Positions 25,830 through 32,879 of a stretch of DNA of 64,000 nt are shown here, piece by piece. The notes under the pieces were generated by a model that was not told the DNA's origin, ran no database searches, and worked only from the letters and a program-made list of their open reading frames with translations. Both the position numbers and the translations under genes were made by a program. Origin of the DNA: Dyadobacter sp. SG02. Lineage in GTDB: Bacteria; Bacteroidota; Bacteroidia; Cytophagales; Spirosomataceae. The DNA lies in the NCBI RefSeq assembly GCF_900109045.1, contig NZ_FNYL01000011.1, forward strand, positions 124,001 through 188,000, read 5' to 3'. The number at the start of each line of letters is the position of its first letter. Position 1 is the stretch's first letter.

Positions 25830-27650
25830 TTATAACTTCCCGTACCGCCAGCTGATCCCGGCCTGCCAGCCGATCCACGACGAAACTTTTTGGCTTCTGA
25901 GGTCGATCTTCGGGTAACCGGATGGTGGAAATTGCTTGTATCCTTTTTTGGTTTCGATGCCGTCGTGGTCGTAGATCGAGTAAGAAGGCCCCCCGAACAG
26001 CATGAAATGTCTGCTCAATTTGTAGGTTGCGGCGATTTGCAGACGGTAGAGGGACGGCATTTTGTCCCAATCGCCCAGGTAAATGTTTTGATTAAGTATC
26101 TCCACAAAAAAGCCGGCCTTTTTGAATGGGAAAAACTCACGGCCGAAACCGGCGCCGAAAGTTTGTACTTTTTTATTACCATTAATACCGGTTCCGGCCA
26201 TCAGCAGGCTGTAAAATTTGTGCGTACCCATCTTCCAGGCCACATTCAGCGGCGCAATATCGGTTGCATACACCGAAATATTGGAAGTGCTTTTCCTGAC
26301 AATATTAAACAAACCGATACTGGCGCCGGATGAGCTGTCGGCGATGTTGACAATGCCTATTTGCACGCCGCGCATTCTTTTAGCATAATTGAACGGGGCG
26401 AGTTGAACACCTCTGATATTCCGGGCCATATTCAGCCCGCCGGAAATCTGTGTTGCACGAACCGAGTCGCGTGCGTTGTTTGCAGCGCCGGCAATTTGCA
26501 CACCCTCAAACACCCCGCGTACCTGATTGTAGCCCCCGGATATCTGCGCACCGTGGCCCCCGTTACGGATCAAGCCGATCGCGCCCGTGATCTGCGCTCC
26601 CGCAATGCCACCTCCCGCCCGGCTCAGGAACCCGCTCACCTGTACGCCGTCGACGCGTTTGCGCACCATACTGCTGAAACCGGAGATTTGTACCCCATGC
26701 AACGAATCGAGCACATTATTACTGAAACCGGCTATCTGCACACCGTTCACATGCCCGGACACCACATTGAAAGCCCCCGCAAGCTGCACATAACGAACAT
26801 TTTCTTTTGAAATATTAAAACCACCCGCTATTTCGACCCCATTCACACCGGCAGTATACCCGCCCGCGACATTCAGTGAAAACTTGTTGACCACCTGCCC
26901 GCTCATGCGCCCGTGCGTACCCAACCCGGGCGTAAGCGACGCCTGGTAAGGCAATGACACAAAAAACCGCCCGATATTCCGGCTTTGCGCACGAAGCCGC
27001 TGTGAAAGGAATAACCTGCCCAGCCAGGTCGATTCTCCTTCCGAATAGCGCACGATCAGCGGATCGAGGTCCACGGCTTTGGGTTGAATGCGCATGGTCC
27101 GCGCCGACTCCTCGGTGCTGTTGATCACCATCGTCGTATCGCCATACCCTACCTTACTGACGGTGAGATAAATAGGAAACGCCCTTTCCTTAATACGCAG
27201 CCGGAAACCGCCATCATCTTCCGAAAGCGTCGACACGAGCAGTTGCCGCGAGTACACACTCGCATAATCGACCGGTTTCCCCGTTTCGTCGTCGAGAATG
27301 AGGCCGCTGACATGGAATGACTTCTCCCTCGCCACCGGAAGGATGATCAGGTAATCGCCCTTCTCTTTGTATTGAAATCTATTGTAAAAAAGCTGGTCGA
27401 GCACCTGCCGCACCGGTTGCCGGGTAGCAGTGATGGTCACCAGACTGTCGCCTGCGATGAGATTGCTGTTATACGAAAAATAGAACTTTCCCTGCTCGCT
27501 CATAGATTTCAAAACAGCAGAAACCGGCTGCCCCTTTACGGAGATATCAACCGGTTTATTCAGAATCTGCTGCGCAAAACTCACGCACGGGACCATTACC
27601 AATATCACAGCGAGCCTTAAAACAATACGGAATATAGAATTCTGATTCAT
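25830..27650 (-). CDS. STN + regulatory-like domain + LA_2272-type surface repeat protein (non-TonB signal transducer)
   Basis: A 606-residue outer-membrane candidate with a composite layout. After a signal peptide come an STN domain (about 32-107; VDISVKGQPVSAVLKSMSEQ), a carboxypeptidase-regulatory-like domain (about 112-190; VSGLILDDETGKPVDYASVY) and a linker. About twelve short repeats follow from about 262 to 455 (VNGVQIAGFSNNV, HGVQISGFSS, FEGVQIAGAANNA), then a beta-rich end SWRYGKL. No plug or TonB-receptor barrel is present. The gene is third in a sigma-FecR-transducer operon, 14 bases after fecR, exactly where an STN-TonB receptor normally sits. I infer that the repeat region senses or displays something at the surface and that the STN domain signals to FecR. 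Confidence 0.88.
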   Translation of the reverse strand: MNQNSIFRIVLRLAVILVMVPCVSFAQQILNKPVDISVKGQPVSAVLKSMSEQGKFYFSYNSNLIAGDSLVTITATRQPVRQVLDQLFYNRFQYKEKGDYLIILPVAREKSFHVSGLILDDETGKPVDYASVYSRQLLVSTLSEDDGGFRLRIKERAFPIYLTVSKVGYGDTTMVINSTEESARTMRIQPKAVDLDPLIVRYSEGESTWLGRLFLSQRLRAQSRNIGRFFVSLPYQASLTPGLGTHGRMSGQVVNKFSLNVAGGYTAGVNGVEIAGGFNISKENVRYVQLAGAFNVVSGHVNGVQIAGFSNNVLDSLHGVQISGFSSMVRKRVDGVQVSGFLSRAGGGIAGAQITGAIGLIRNGGHGAQISGGYNQVRGVFEGVQIAGAANNARDSVRATQISGGLNMARNIRGVQLAPFNYAKRMRGVQIGIVNIADSSSGASIGLFNIVRKSTSNISVYATDIAPLNVAWKMGTHKFYSLLMAGTGINGNKKVQTFGAGFGREFFPFKKAGFFVEILNQNIYLGDWDKMPSLYRLQIAATYKLSRHFMLFGGPSYSIYDHDGIETKKGYKQFPPSGYPKIDLRSQKVSSWIGWQAGISWRYGKL

Positions 27651-27664
27651 CCCGAAAGATAAGG

Positions 27665-28654
27665 CTATTTCAAAATGATCTGGCCGCCGTGGTGTTCAAC
27701 TTTGAGAGAAAGGGTTTCGCTAACCACGCTGAGGATATTTTCGAGCGAATTCTGGTCAAAGGTGGTATTGATAGGCATATTTCTCAACCGCTCGTTACCG
27801 ATCACAATATCCGCTTCGTAGGCCTCATTCAGGATTTCGACCAGGCGCCAGAGCGGGGTGCCGTCGCAAAACAGCCTGCGGGTGCGGTAGTAATTATGGA
27901 ATTCGTCGACGGTAATGCCTTTGCTAAGTTTAGAGTTCGCTTTCACCACAATAGCTTCCTCTCGTGGCGTGATGCGTACCCGCTGCGTGTCCCTGGAAAC
28001 TTCCACAATGCCCGTTTCCACGATCACTTCCGTTTTCTCCGCATTGTCTTTTACATTAAATGAAGTACCCACCACTTTCACCGTCACGTCATTCACCGCG
28101 ATCAGGAACGGTTTCGATTTGTCGGGTTTTACATCGAAAAATGCCTCGCCTGTAAGCCTTACCTCACGTGTTTTTCCCTTGAAATCCTGCGGATAGCTGA
28201 TGCTCGATTTCCGGTTGAGGGTTACGACCGAGCCGTCGGGTAGCGTATCGGTAAGTGTCTGCATTCCCGAGCTGACCGTCAGCATTTCGTTCGGGGAACT
28301 GCGCGTCGCGAAGATGTAGCTCAGCCAGCCTACGCCGGCCGTCATGAGCACCATCGCCACCATACGCAATATCCTGAATACCGGTTTGGTGTACATCGGT
28401 ATCACCTCCGGCTCGCGTTCCTTAGCTACCGTCCGTGCCCTGAACCGCTCCCAGGCAGCATTTTCGTCCACGGTACTCGTGCGGGCGAGCCGTTTGCTCT
28501 CGTTCCAGATGAGTTCGAAATGTTCGAAATACCGCTGGTTATCGTCGTCGTCGAGGAGCCATTGTTTGATCTCGATCTGCTCCGCTACGCTGGCTTCGTC
28601 GAGCATCGACTTCACCAGCAACTCATCTATGTTCGGGTTTTGTTCTGTTTTCAT
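27665..28654 (-). CDS. FecR-family anti-sigma factor (DUF4974), second system
   Basis: A 329-residue FecR protein with cytoplasmic sigma-binding region (1-90), one transmembrane helix (about 93-115), periplasmic FecR domain (LPDGSVVTLNRKSSISYPQD, VRLTGEAFFDVKPDKSKPF, VKVVGTSFNVK) and DUF4974 C-terminus (LVEILNEAYEADIVIG to QIILK). It begins 6 bases after the sigma stop and ends 14 bases before the STN surface-repeat gene, so the three are a tight operon. It should pass the signal from that STN domain to the sigma factor. Confidence 0.94.
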   Translation of the reverse strand: MKTEQNPNIDELLVKSMLDEASVAEQIEIKQWLLDDDDNQRYFEHFELIWNESKRLARTSTVDENAAWERFRARTVAKEREPEVIPMYTKPVFRILRMVAMVLMTAGVGWLSYIFATRSSPNEMLTVSSGMQTLTDTLPDGSVVTLNRKSSISYPQDFKGKTREVRLTGEAFFDVKPDKSKPFLIAVNDVTVKVVGTSFNVKDNAEKTEVIVETGIVEVSRDTQRVRITPREEAIVVKANSKLSKGITVDEFHNYYRTRRLFCDGTPLWRLVEILNEAYEADIVIGNERLRNMPINTTFDQNSLENILSVVSETLSLKVEHHGGQIILK

Positions 28655-28660
28655 GACTGA

Positions 28661-29233
28661 TCAGCTGAGGAAAAAAAGTAAAAAGGACGCCGGGAGAAAA
28701 TCGGCTAGTTTAACGCGCAACAGCCGCAATGCCTTACCCATCTGGTTTTCCACCGTTTTTACCGGCAGTTGCAGGCGGTCGGCGATTTCCTGGTATTTCA
28801 ATTCTTCGAACCGGCTCATCTGGAAAATCGTCCGGCATTTCTCGGGCAATTCGCGCAATGCAATGTCGAGGCGCGTTTCGAGCTCCGACAGTTCGAGGGC
28901 TTGCGAGGCGCTGGCGCTCTGCTGTTCCTGTTGCAGCGTGTAGTCGCGGTGTGCTTCCCGCACTTTCAGGTGTTTGAGATAGTTCAGGCTCTCGTGGTAC
29001 ACCGACCGGTAAAGGTACCCGCTGACCGACTCGCGGATATCGATATGGTCCGTTTTTTCCCACAACCTGCAAAACACATTCTGGACCATCTCTTCGGCCA
29101 TGATATCGTCCCTCAAAATGGTGCAGGCGTAGGCGTGCAGTCCTTTGAAATGTTTCTTGAAAACTTTCTCAAACTCCGATTCCCTGTCCCTGCTCAAAAC
29201 CGTTACGTGGTCATCCGCTAAGGCTGCATTCAT
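28661..29233 (-). CDS. ECF RNA polymerase sigma factor, second system
   Basis: A 190-residue ECF sigma factor of standard length. Region 2 is FEKVFKKHFKGLHAYACTIL with MAEEMVQNVFCRLWEK. Region 4 is LPEKCRTIFQMSRFEELKYQ with IADRLQLPVKTVENQMGKAL. The C-terminus ends in a short hydrophobic run. Likely targets are its own operon and the surface-repeat gene at 21745-22845, because both share a near-identical promoter-like block. Immediately upstream lies a terminator-like stem-loop overlapped by the predicted ECF promoter. Confidence 0.94.
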   Translation of the reverse strand: MNAALADDHVTVLSRDRESEFEKVFKKHFKGLHAYACTILRDDIMAEEMVQNVFCRLWEKTDHIDIRESVSGYLYRSVYHESLNYLKHLKVREAHRDYTLQQEQQSASASQALELSELETRLDIALRELPEKCRTIFQMSRFEELKYQEIADRLQLPVKTVENQMGKALRLLRVKLADFLPASFLLFFLS

Positions 29234-29250
29234 TGCACCGACTGGTTTAT

Positions 29251-29309
29251 GTAAAAAATAAGCGCCCGACTCGGGTTGTACGATATATTGACAACCGGTC
29301 GGGCGCTTA
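29251..29309 (-). terminator. Intrinsic terminator for the small Lys-rich gene, overlapping the ECF promoter
   Basis: Complementary arms AAGCGCCCGAC (29260-29270) and GTCGGGCGCTT (29298-29308) extend inward as ACAACC/GGTTGT with a small bulge. In minus-strand reading the stem is followed by TTATTTTTTA. It ends only 17 bases before the sigma start codon, so it would stop read-through from the gene at 29356-29580. Confidence 0.75.
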
Positions 29310-29316
29310 CCCTAAA
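29290..29316 (-). promoter_or_regulatory. Predicted ECF-sigma promoter of the second sigma operon
   Basis: On the minus strand: AGGGTAA (complement 29307-29313), 14 bases, GTC (complement 29290-29292). Transcription would start around 29282, inside the loop of the terminator hairpin, so the transcript would carry only one of the two arms and escape termination. The block is nearly the same as that at 22940-22984. Confidence 0.6.
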
Positions 29317-29355
29317 TTTCCCCGAAAAAATATTCGGTGCTATGTCTTCGACTTG

Positions 29356-29580
29356 TTACTTTTTCTTTGCCGCCTTGGTCGTGTCGGCTTTGTTTGTTTT
29401 ATAACGCTTATCGGGCGTACCGTCTTTTTTGAGGTGTTTATTTTCCTTGTAACGCTTATCCGGCGTGCCGTCCTTTTTCAGTTTCGCTTCGGTCTTCTGC
29501 TTTTCTGCCGTAGTCTGTGCAAAAATCGGCGTCGCCACCGCCATCAGGGCCAGCAACATCCATGCTTTCAGGTTTTTCAT
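29356..29580 (-). CDS. Small secreted lysine-rich repeat protein
   Basis: A 74-residue protein: signal peptide (LLALMAVATPIFA), then a mature region of about 53 residues rich in Lys, Asp and Thr. It contains two near-identical direct repeats, LKKDGTPDKRYKENKH and LKKDGTPDKRYKTNKA, followed by a basic tail ending AAKKK. I do not recognise a characterised family. The strong positive charge and export signal suggest a periplasmic or secreted peptide binding an anionic partner. It is monocistronic, with a promoter upstream and the strong terminator before the sigma operon. Confidence 0.75.
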   Translation of the reverse strand: MKNLKAWMLLALMAVATPIFAQTTAEKQKTEAKLKKDGTPDKRYKENKHLKKDGTPDKRYKTNKADTTKAAKKK

Positions 29581-29619
29581 AGTTGACAGTATTAATGTGA
29601 GTGATAGTTTAAAGTGAGG

Positions 29620-29648
29620 CTAAGTTACAATTCCTCAGGGAAATGCAA
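29620..29648 (-). promoter_or_regulatory. Predicted promoter of the small Lys-rich gene
   Basis: The minus strand reads TTG (complement 29646-29648), 18 bases, TAACTTAG (complement 29620-29627). This is one mismatch from TAnnTTTG with a typical -33/-7 spacing, 40 bases before the start codon. Confidence 0.4.
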
Positions 29649-29735
29649 GAATTCTGCTTCTCCATAAAGTGAAATTTAATTGCAGTTTAATACTACTACA
29701 AGCTGTTACTTTTTCGTGAAGCACTCGTATCAAGG

Positions 29736-29758
29736 AGAATGTTAAACTTAAACATTCT
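29736..29758 (+). promoter_or_regulatory. Inverted repeat before the KilA-N gene (possible operator)
   Basis: AGAATGTT (29736-29743) and AACATTCT (29751-29758) are perfect 8-bp arms with a 7-base centre, ending 5 bases before the start codon. The position fits autoregulation by the DNA-binding product, or a structure masking translation initiation. Confidence 0.45.
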
Positions 29759-29763
29759 TCGAA

Positions 29764-30603
29764 ATGAAAAATCAGAAAATTATTGTAAATGAGCAGGAGA
29801 TTAGCGTATTGAACCGCGAGAATGGCGACTTTATTTCACTGACCGACATTGCACGGCAAAAAAACACCGCTACGGGTCTCGTGATCTCGCACTGGCTTAG
29901 TACCAGGTTTACTATCGAATTCATCGGACTTTGGGAGCAGCTACACAACCCAGGTTTTAATATTACCGAATTCGGTAACATTAAAAATGGAGCCGGAAGT
30001 AACAGCTACGTACTTACCTCCAAACAATGGATCGAGAAAACCAATGCGATTGGGTTGATAGCGAAGACGGGTCGATACAATGGCGGCACTTTCGCACACC
30101 GGGACATTGCCTTCGAGTTCGCGTCCTGGATTTCTCCTTCCTTTAAACTCTACCTGATCAAAGAATTCCAGCGGTTAAAAGACGAAGAAAACAACCGCCT
30201 GCAACTCGACTGGGACCTACGGCGCAGCTTGGCCAAGATCAACTACACCATTCAAACCGACGCTATCAAAGAAAATTTGGTCCCCAAAGTACTCGATCCG
30301 ATCATCATAAGTAAGATTTACGCCGAAGAAGCCGACATTCTGAACCTCGCGTTATTCGGTATGACCGCCCAGGAATGGGTGAAACTTAATCCCAAACGCG
30401 GAAACCTCCGCGACTCGGCGACGATGGAACAGCTTGTGGTGCTTTCAAATCTGGAAAGTATCAATGCAATGTTAATCGGTCAGGGCAGGCAGGCCACGGA
30501 GCGGGCGATAGAGCTCAACCGGATCGCGATTATTCAGATGAGGTCGCTGGTAGCGAATGCTTCGTTACAAAAAGCTTTTCTGGCATTAGATCAACCAAAG
30601 TGA
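29764..30603 (+). CDS. KilA-N domain DNA-binding protein
   Basis: A 279-residue protein with an N-terminal KilA-N domain over about residues 1-140: GDFISLTDIARQKN, VISHWLSTRFTIEFIGLWEQ, GRYNGGTFAHRDIAFEFASW and ISPSFKLYLIKEFQRLK. The C-terminal part is largely helical with no further motif seen. KilA-N proteins occur in phages and large DNA viruses and also as chromosomal genes in Bacteroidota; some are linked to DNA binding or toxin-like systems. No phage genes flank it, so it may be a domesticated remnant or a free-standing regulator. The start follows an inverted repeat directly. Confidence 0.85.
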   Translation: MKNQKIIVNEQEISVLNRENGDFISLTDIARQKNTATGLVISHWLSTRFTIEFIGLWEQLHNPGFNITEFGNIKNGAGSNSYVLTSKQWIEKTNAIGLIAKTGRYNGGTFAHRDIAFEFASWISPSFKLYLIKEFQRLKDEENNRLQLDWDLRRSLAKINYTIQTDAIKENLVPKVLDPIIISKIYAEEADILNLALFGMTAQEWVKLNPKRGNLRDSATMEQLVVLSNLESINAMLIGQGRQATERAIELNRIAIIQMRSLVANASLQKAFLALDQPK

Positions 30604-30610
30604 TAGCTAT

Positions 30611-30618
30611 TATCTTTG
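30611..30618 (+). promoter_or_regulatory. Predicted promoter -7 box of oxyR
   Basis: TATCTTTG matches TAnnTTTG exactly, 29 bases before the oxyR start and just after the KilA-N stop, so oxyR probably has its own promoter. Confidence 0.5.
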
Positions 30619-30646
30619 CATAAATAAAATTTATATAGCATTCAAA

Positions 30647-31579
30647 ATGAACATCCAGCAACTGGAATATATCGTCGCCGTCGACAACCACCGCCATTTC
30701 ATCCAGGCTGCCGAACATTGTAACGTTACGCAGCCTACGCTTTCCATGATGATCCGGAAATTGGAGGAGGAACTTTCAGTCAAAATTTTCGATCGGACAA
30801 AACAGCCTATCATACCTACAAGCGTCGGGCGCGAGATTATCGACCAGGCCAAAACAATTCTGCGCGAAACGGCGCGGATCAATGAAATTGCCAAGCATTT
30901 CAATGGGGACTTGTCGGGAGAACTGCACGTGGGCGTTATTCCTACGATCGCGCCCTACTTGCTCCCGCATTTCGTGAATCCGTTTATTTCCAACTTCCCC
31001 GATATCAAACTCCACGTCTCGGAAATGATCACGGACCGGATCATTTCTGCTTTGAAAATGGGGAACCTCGATGTCGGCATCATCGCTTCCGTATCGGAAG
31101 AAAACAGCTTGCGGGAAATCCCGCTCTACAGGGAACGGTTTTATGCCTACGTTTCCGAAAAAACAGATTTGTATTCCAAACAATACATTCTGCCCACTGA
31201 CATCGAACCCAATGAACTCTGGCTCCTGGAAGAAGGCCATTGCTTCCGCACACAAATTCAGCGACTGTGCGAACTGAGCCGCAGCAGCCAGTTCGGCAGC
31301 AGTTTCAGCTACCGGTCCGGCAGCATCGAAACGCTCATCCGCATGGTCGAACGCAACGGCGGCATCACCATCCTGCCCGAAATGGCGGTCATGGAGCTAT
31401 CCGAAGAACGTCAGAAGCACATCCGCCACTTCCGCTTCCCCGAGCCCGCGCGCGAGGTATGTCTGGTCGTGAACCGCGAGCAGATGAAAGCCCGGCTGAT
31501 CGAGGCGTTGCGGGAAGGCATTACGGCACATTTGCCGGAGGGGATTTTGAATAAGGATGTGGAGGTGAAGGTTTTGTAA
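30647..31579 (+). CDS. oxyR: OxyR-type LysR-family peroxide-responsive regulator
   Basis: A 310-residue LysR-family regulator. The helix-turn-helix is in residues 1-60 (FIQAAEHCNVTQPTLSMMIR). The effector domain contains LEEGHC199FRTQIQRLC208, so the two cysteines that form the redox disulfide in E. coli OxyR are present at the same numbers and spacing. It should activate antioxidant genes when peroxide oxidises these cysteines. No catalase or peroxiredoxin gene is adjacent in the window. It is convergent with the AAA ATPase gene. Confidence 0.93.
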   Translation: MNIQQLEYIVAVDNHRHFIQAAEHCNVTQPTLSMMIRKLEEELSVKIFDRTKQPIIPTSVGREIIDQAKTILRETARINEIAKHFNGDLSGELHVGVIPTIAPYLLPHFVNPFISNFPDIKLHVSEMITDRIISALKMGNLDVGIIASVSEENSLREIPLYRERFYAYVSEKTDLYSKQYILPTDIEPNELWLLEEGHCFRTQIQRLCELSRSSQFGSSFSYRSGSIETLIRMVERNGGITILPEMAVMELSEERQKHIRHFRFPEPAREVCLVVNREQMKARLIEALREGITAHLPEGILNKDVEVKVL

Positions 31580-31613
31580 AGAAAAAAAGGGAGGTTATTG
31601 AAGAAAACCTCCC
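31580..31613 (-). terminator. Intrinsic terminator of the AAA/DUF4143 gene, including its stop codon
   Basis: GGGAGGTT (31589-31596) pairs with AACCTCCC (31606-31613); in minus-strand reading the stem is followed by TTTTTTT. It contains the final codons of the ATPase gene and also lies just beyond the oxyR stop. Confidence 0.75.
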
Positions 31614-32776
31614 CATATAAAGCCGTCGAATCGTCTGACCGGATGCCTTCCGACCACATAAGACTCACTGATATCCAGGTTTTTCGCCAGCGATTCAGTA
31701 TTCTTCAGATCAGCCTCAGTCGCAGTTTCCTTTACCTCAAAGCATTGCTTTTGATCGAGGATAAAATCAATCTCCCGACCGGTTTTCAGCTGGTAGTAAG
31801 CGACTTCTCCCCTATGAATCAACTGATTGAATACCGCATTCTCAAATTTCGAACCGCTACCCAGCTCTCCCGCCAGTGAAGCAATACCATTATCGAGGAA
31901 ATAGACCTTCTTTGCCTTCACTATTTCACGGTCCGGACTATTCGCAAGCACAGGGATTGTCTTAATCAAATAGCTTTTTTCAAGCAAATCCAGATAATTC
32001 TCTACCGTCTGCCGCGCCATGCCTGTCAGGCTCGTAAGTTTTGAAATGTCCAGCTTAGTACCAATGCGTACCGAGAGCAACTTGATCAATTTGAACAAAT
32101 TGGTCGGATTACGAATATCGGAAAGCATCGTAAGGTCAAAGTTGATGTAAGAACTCAGAATATCACTGATCAAGTCACGCTTATCTTCTGCCGATTCTGC
32201 CAAAACTACTTCCGGAAATCCTCCAAAATTGATGAATTCATCATAATACCCTTTCAAACGCTCATACTCGGAAGGAATGAATTTTGACGCTTTGGGAATT
32301 TCCGGCCTACTAGTATGTATTCCTTTGAATGTTAACAGCTCCCCAAAAGTCAGCGGAAATATCTCAAAGATCTTCTTCCGACCTGCCAGGGATTCCGAGA
32401 ATTGGTTTTTCATATAATAGGCACTCGAACCTGTGACGATAAACTTGACGTCATAGGTGACATACAGGTATTTAAGTACGCTCGGCAAATTGGGCACCAG
32501 CTGTATTTCATCAATGCATATCAGCACTTTCTTAGAAAAGTCCGTTCCCTGCCGGCTCAGCGCCTGGACAATGGTTTCGTAATTAGGTTCGGAAAAAAGA
32601 GCGCGCACATCTATCCTCTCCAGATCAAAGTAATGCTTTTGCGGGATATCGCACTGCGCCATCAGTTGCTTCAAGAGCGTAGTCTTACCCGTCCGTCTCA
32701 TTCCGGTGAGAACAGTAATCTGCCGTTTGGTAGAATGCGCAAGAAGTTTAGGATAAATGTAGCGTGTGATAAACAT
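31595..32776 (-). CDS. AAA-family ATPase with C-terminal DUF4143
   Basis: A 393-residue protein from the MFITRYIYPK start; a start 30 bases earlier is possible but would place the ATG inside the promoter-like inverted repeat. Walker A is GMRRTGKTT (about 25-33) and Walker B is KVLICIDEIQ, followed by FIVTGSSAYY. The C-terminal DUF4143 region has a winged-helix-like LTSLTGMARQTVENYLDLLE and GREIDFIL...CFEVKE, the PD-(D/E)xK-like pattern of this family. Such ATPases are common and variable in Bacteroidota and archaea; their role is not known, though links to defence or toxin systems have been suggested. It lies alone between a terminator and an unusual operator-like inverted repeat. Confidence 0.9.
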   Translation of the reverse strand: MFITRYIYPKLLAHSTKRQITVLTGMRRTGKTTLLKQLMAQCDIPQKHYFDLERIDVRALFSEPNYETIVQALSRQGTDFSKKVLICIDEIQLVPNLPSVLKYLYVTYDVKFIVTGSSAYYMKNQFSESLAGRKKIFEIFPLTFGELLTFKGIHTSRPEIPKASKFIPSEYERLKGYYDEFINFGGFPEVVLAESAEDKRDLISDILSSYINFDLTMLSDIRNPTNLFKLIKLLSVRIGTKLDISKLTSLTGMARQTVENYLDLLEKSYLIKTIPVLANSPDREIVKAKKVYFLDNGIASLAGELGSGSKFENAVFNQLIHRGEVAYYQLKTGREIDFILDQKQCFEVKETATEADLKNTESLAKNLDISESYVVGRHPVRRFDGFIWGGFLQ

Positions 32777-32782
32777 AGCTTT

Positions 32783-32857
32783 TACTATTTTCCAAGTACA
32801 CTGCAAATATAGTTATACTATTTTACAAGTACGATACTAAAATAGTATAACTATATT
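32783..32857 (-). promoter_or_regulatory. Promoter with 19-bp inverted repeat and 17-base direct repeats
   Basis: The complement of 32804-32811 is TATATTTG, an exact TAnnTTTG box about 28 bases before the ATPase start. It overlaps the left arm of a perfect inverted repeat (32806-32824 with 32839-32857, 14-base loop). In addition TACTATTTT-x-CAAGTAC occurs twice as a direct repeat (32783-32799 and 32816-32832, 33 bases apart, one mismatch). Together they look like repressor sites over the promoter. The stem is AT-rich and lacks the form of a terminator. Confidence 0.6.
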
Positions 32858-32879
32858 ACACCTGCACTTAAAAAAAAAG

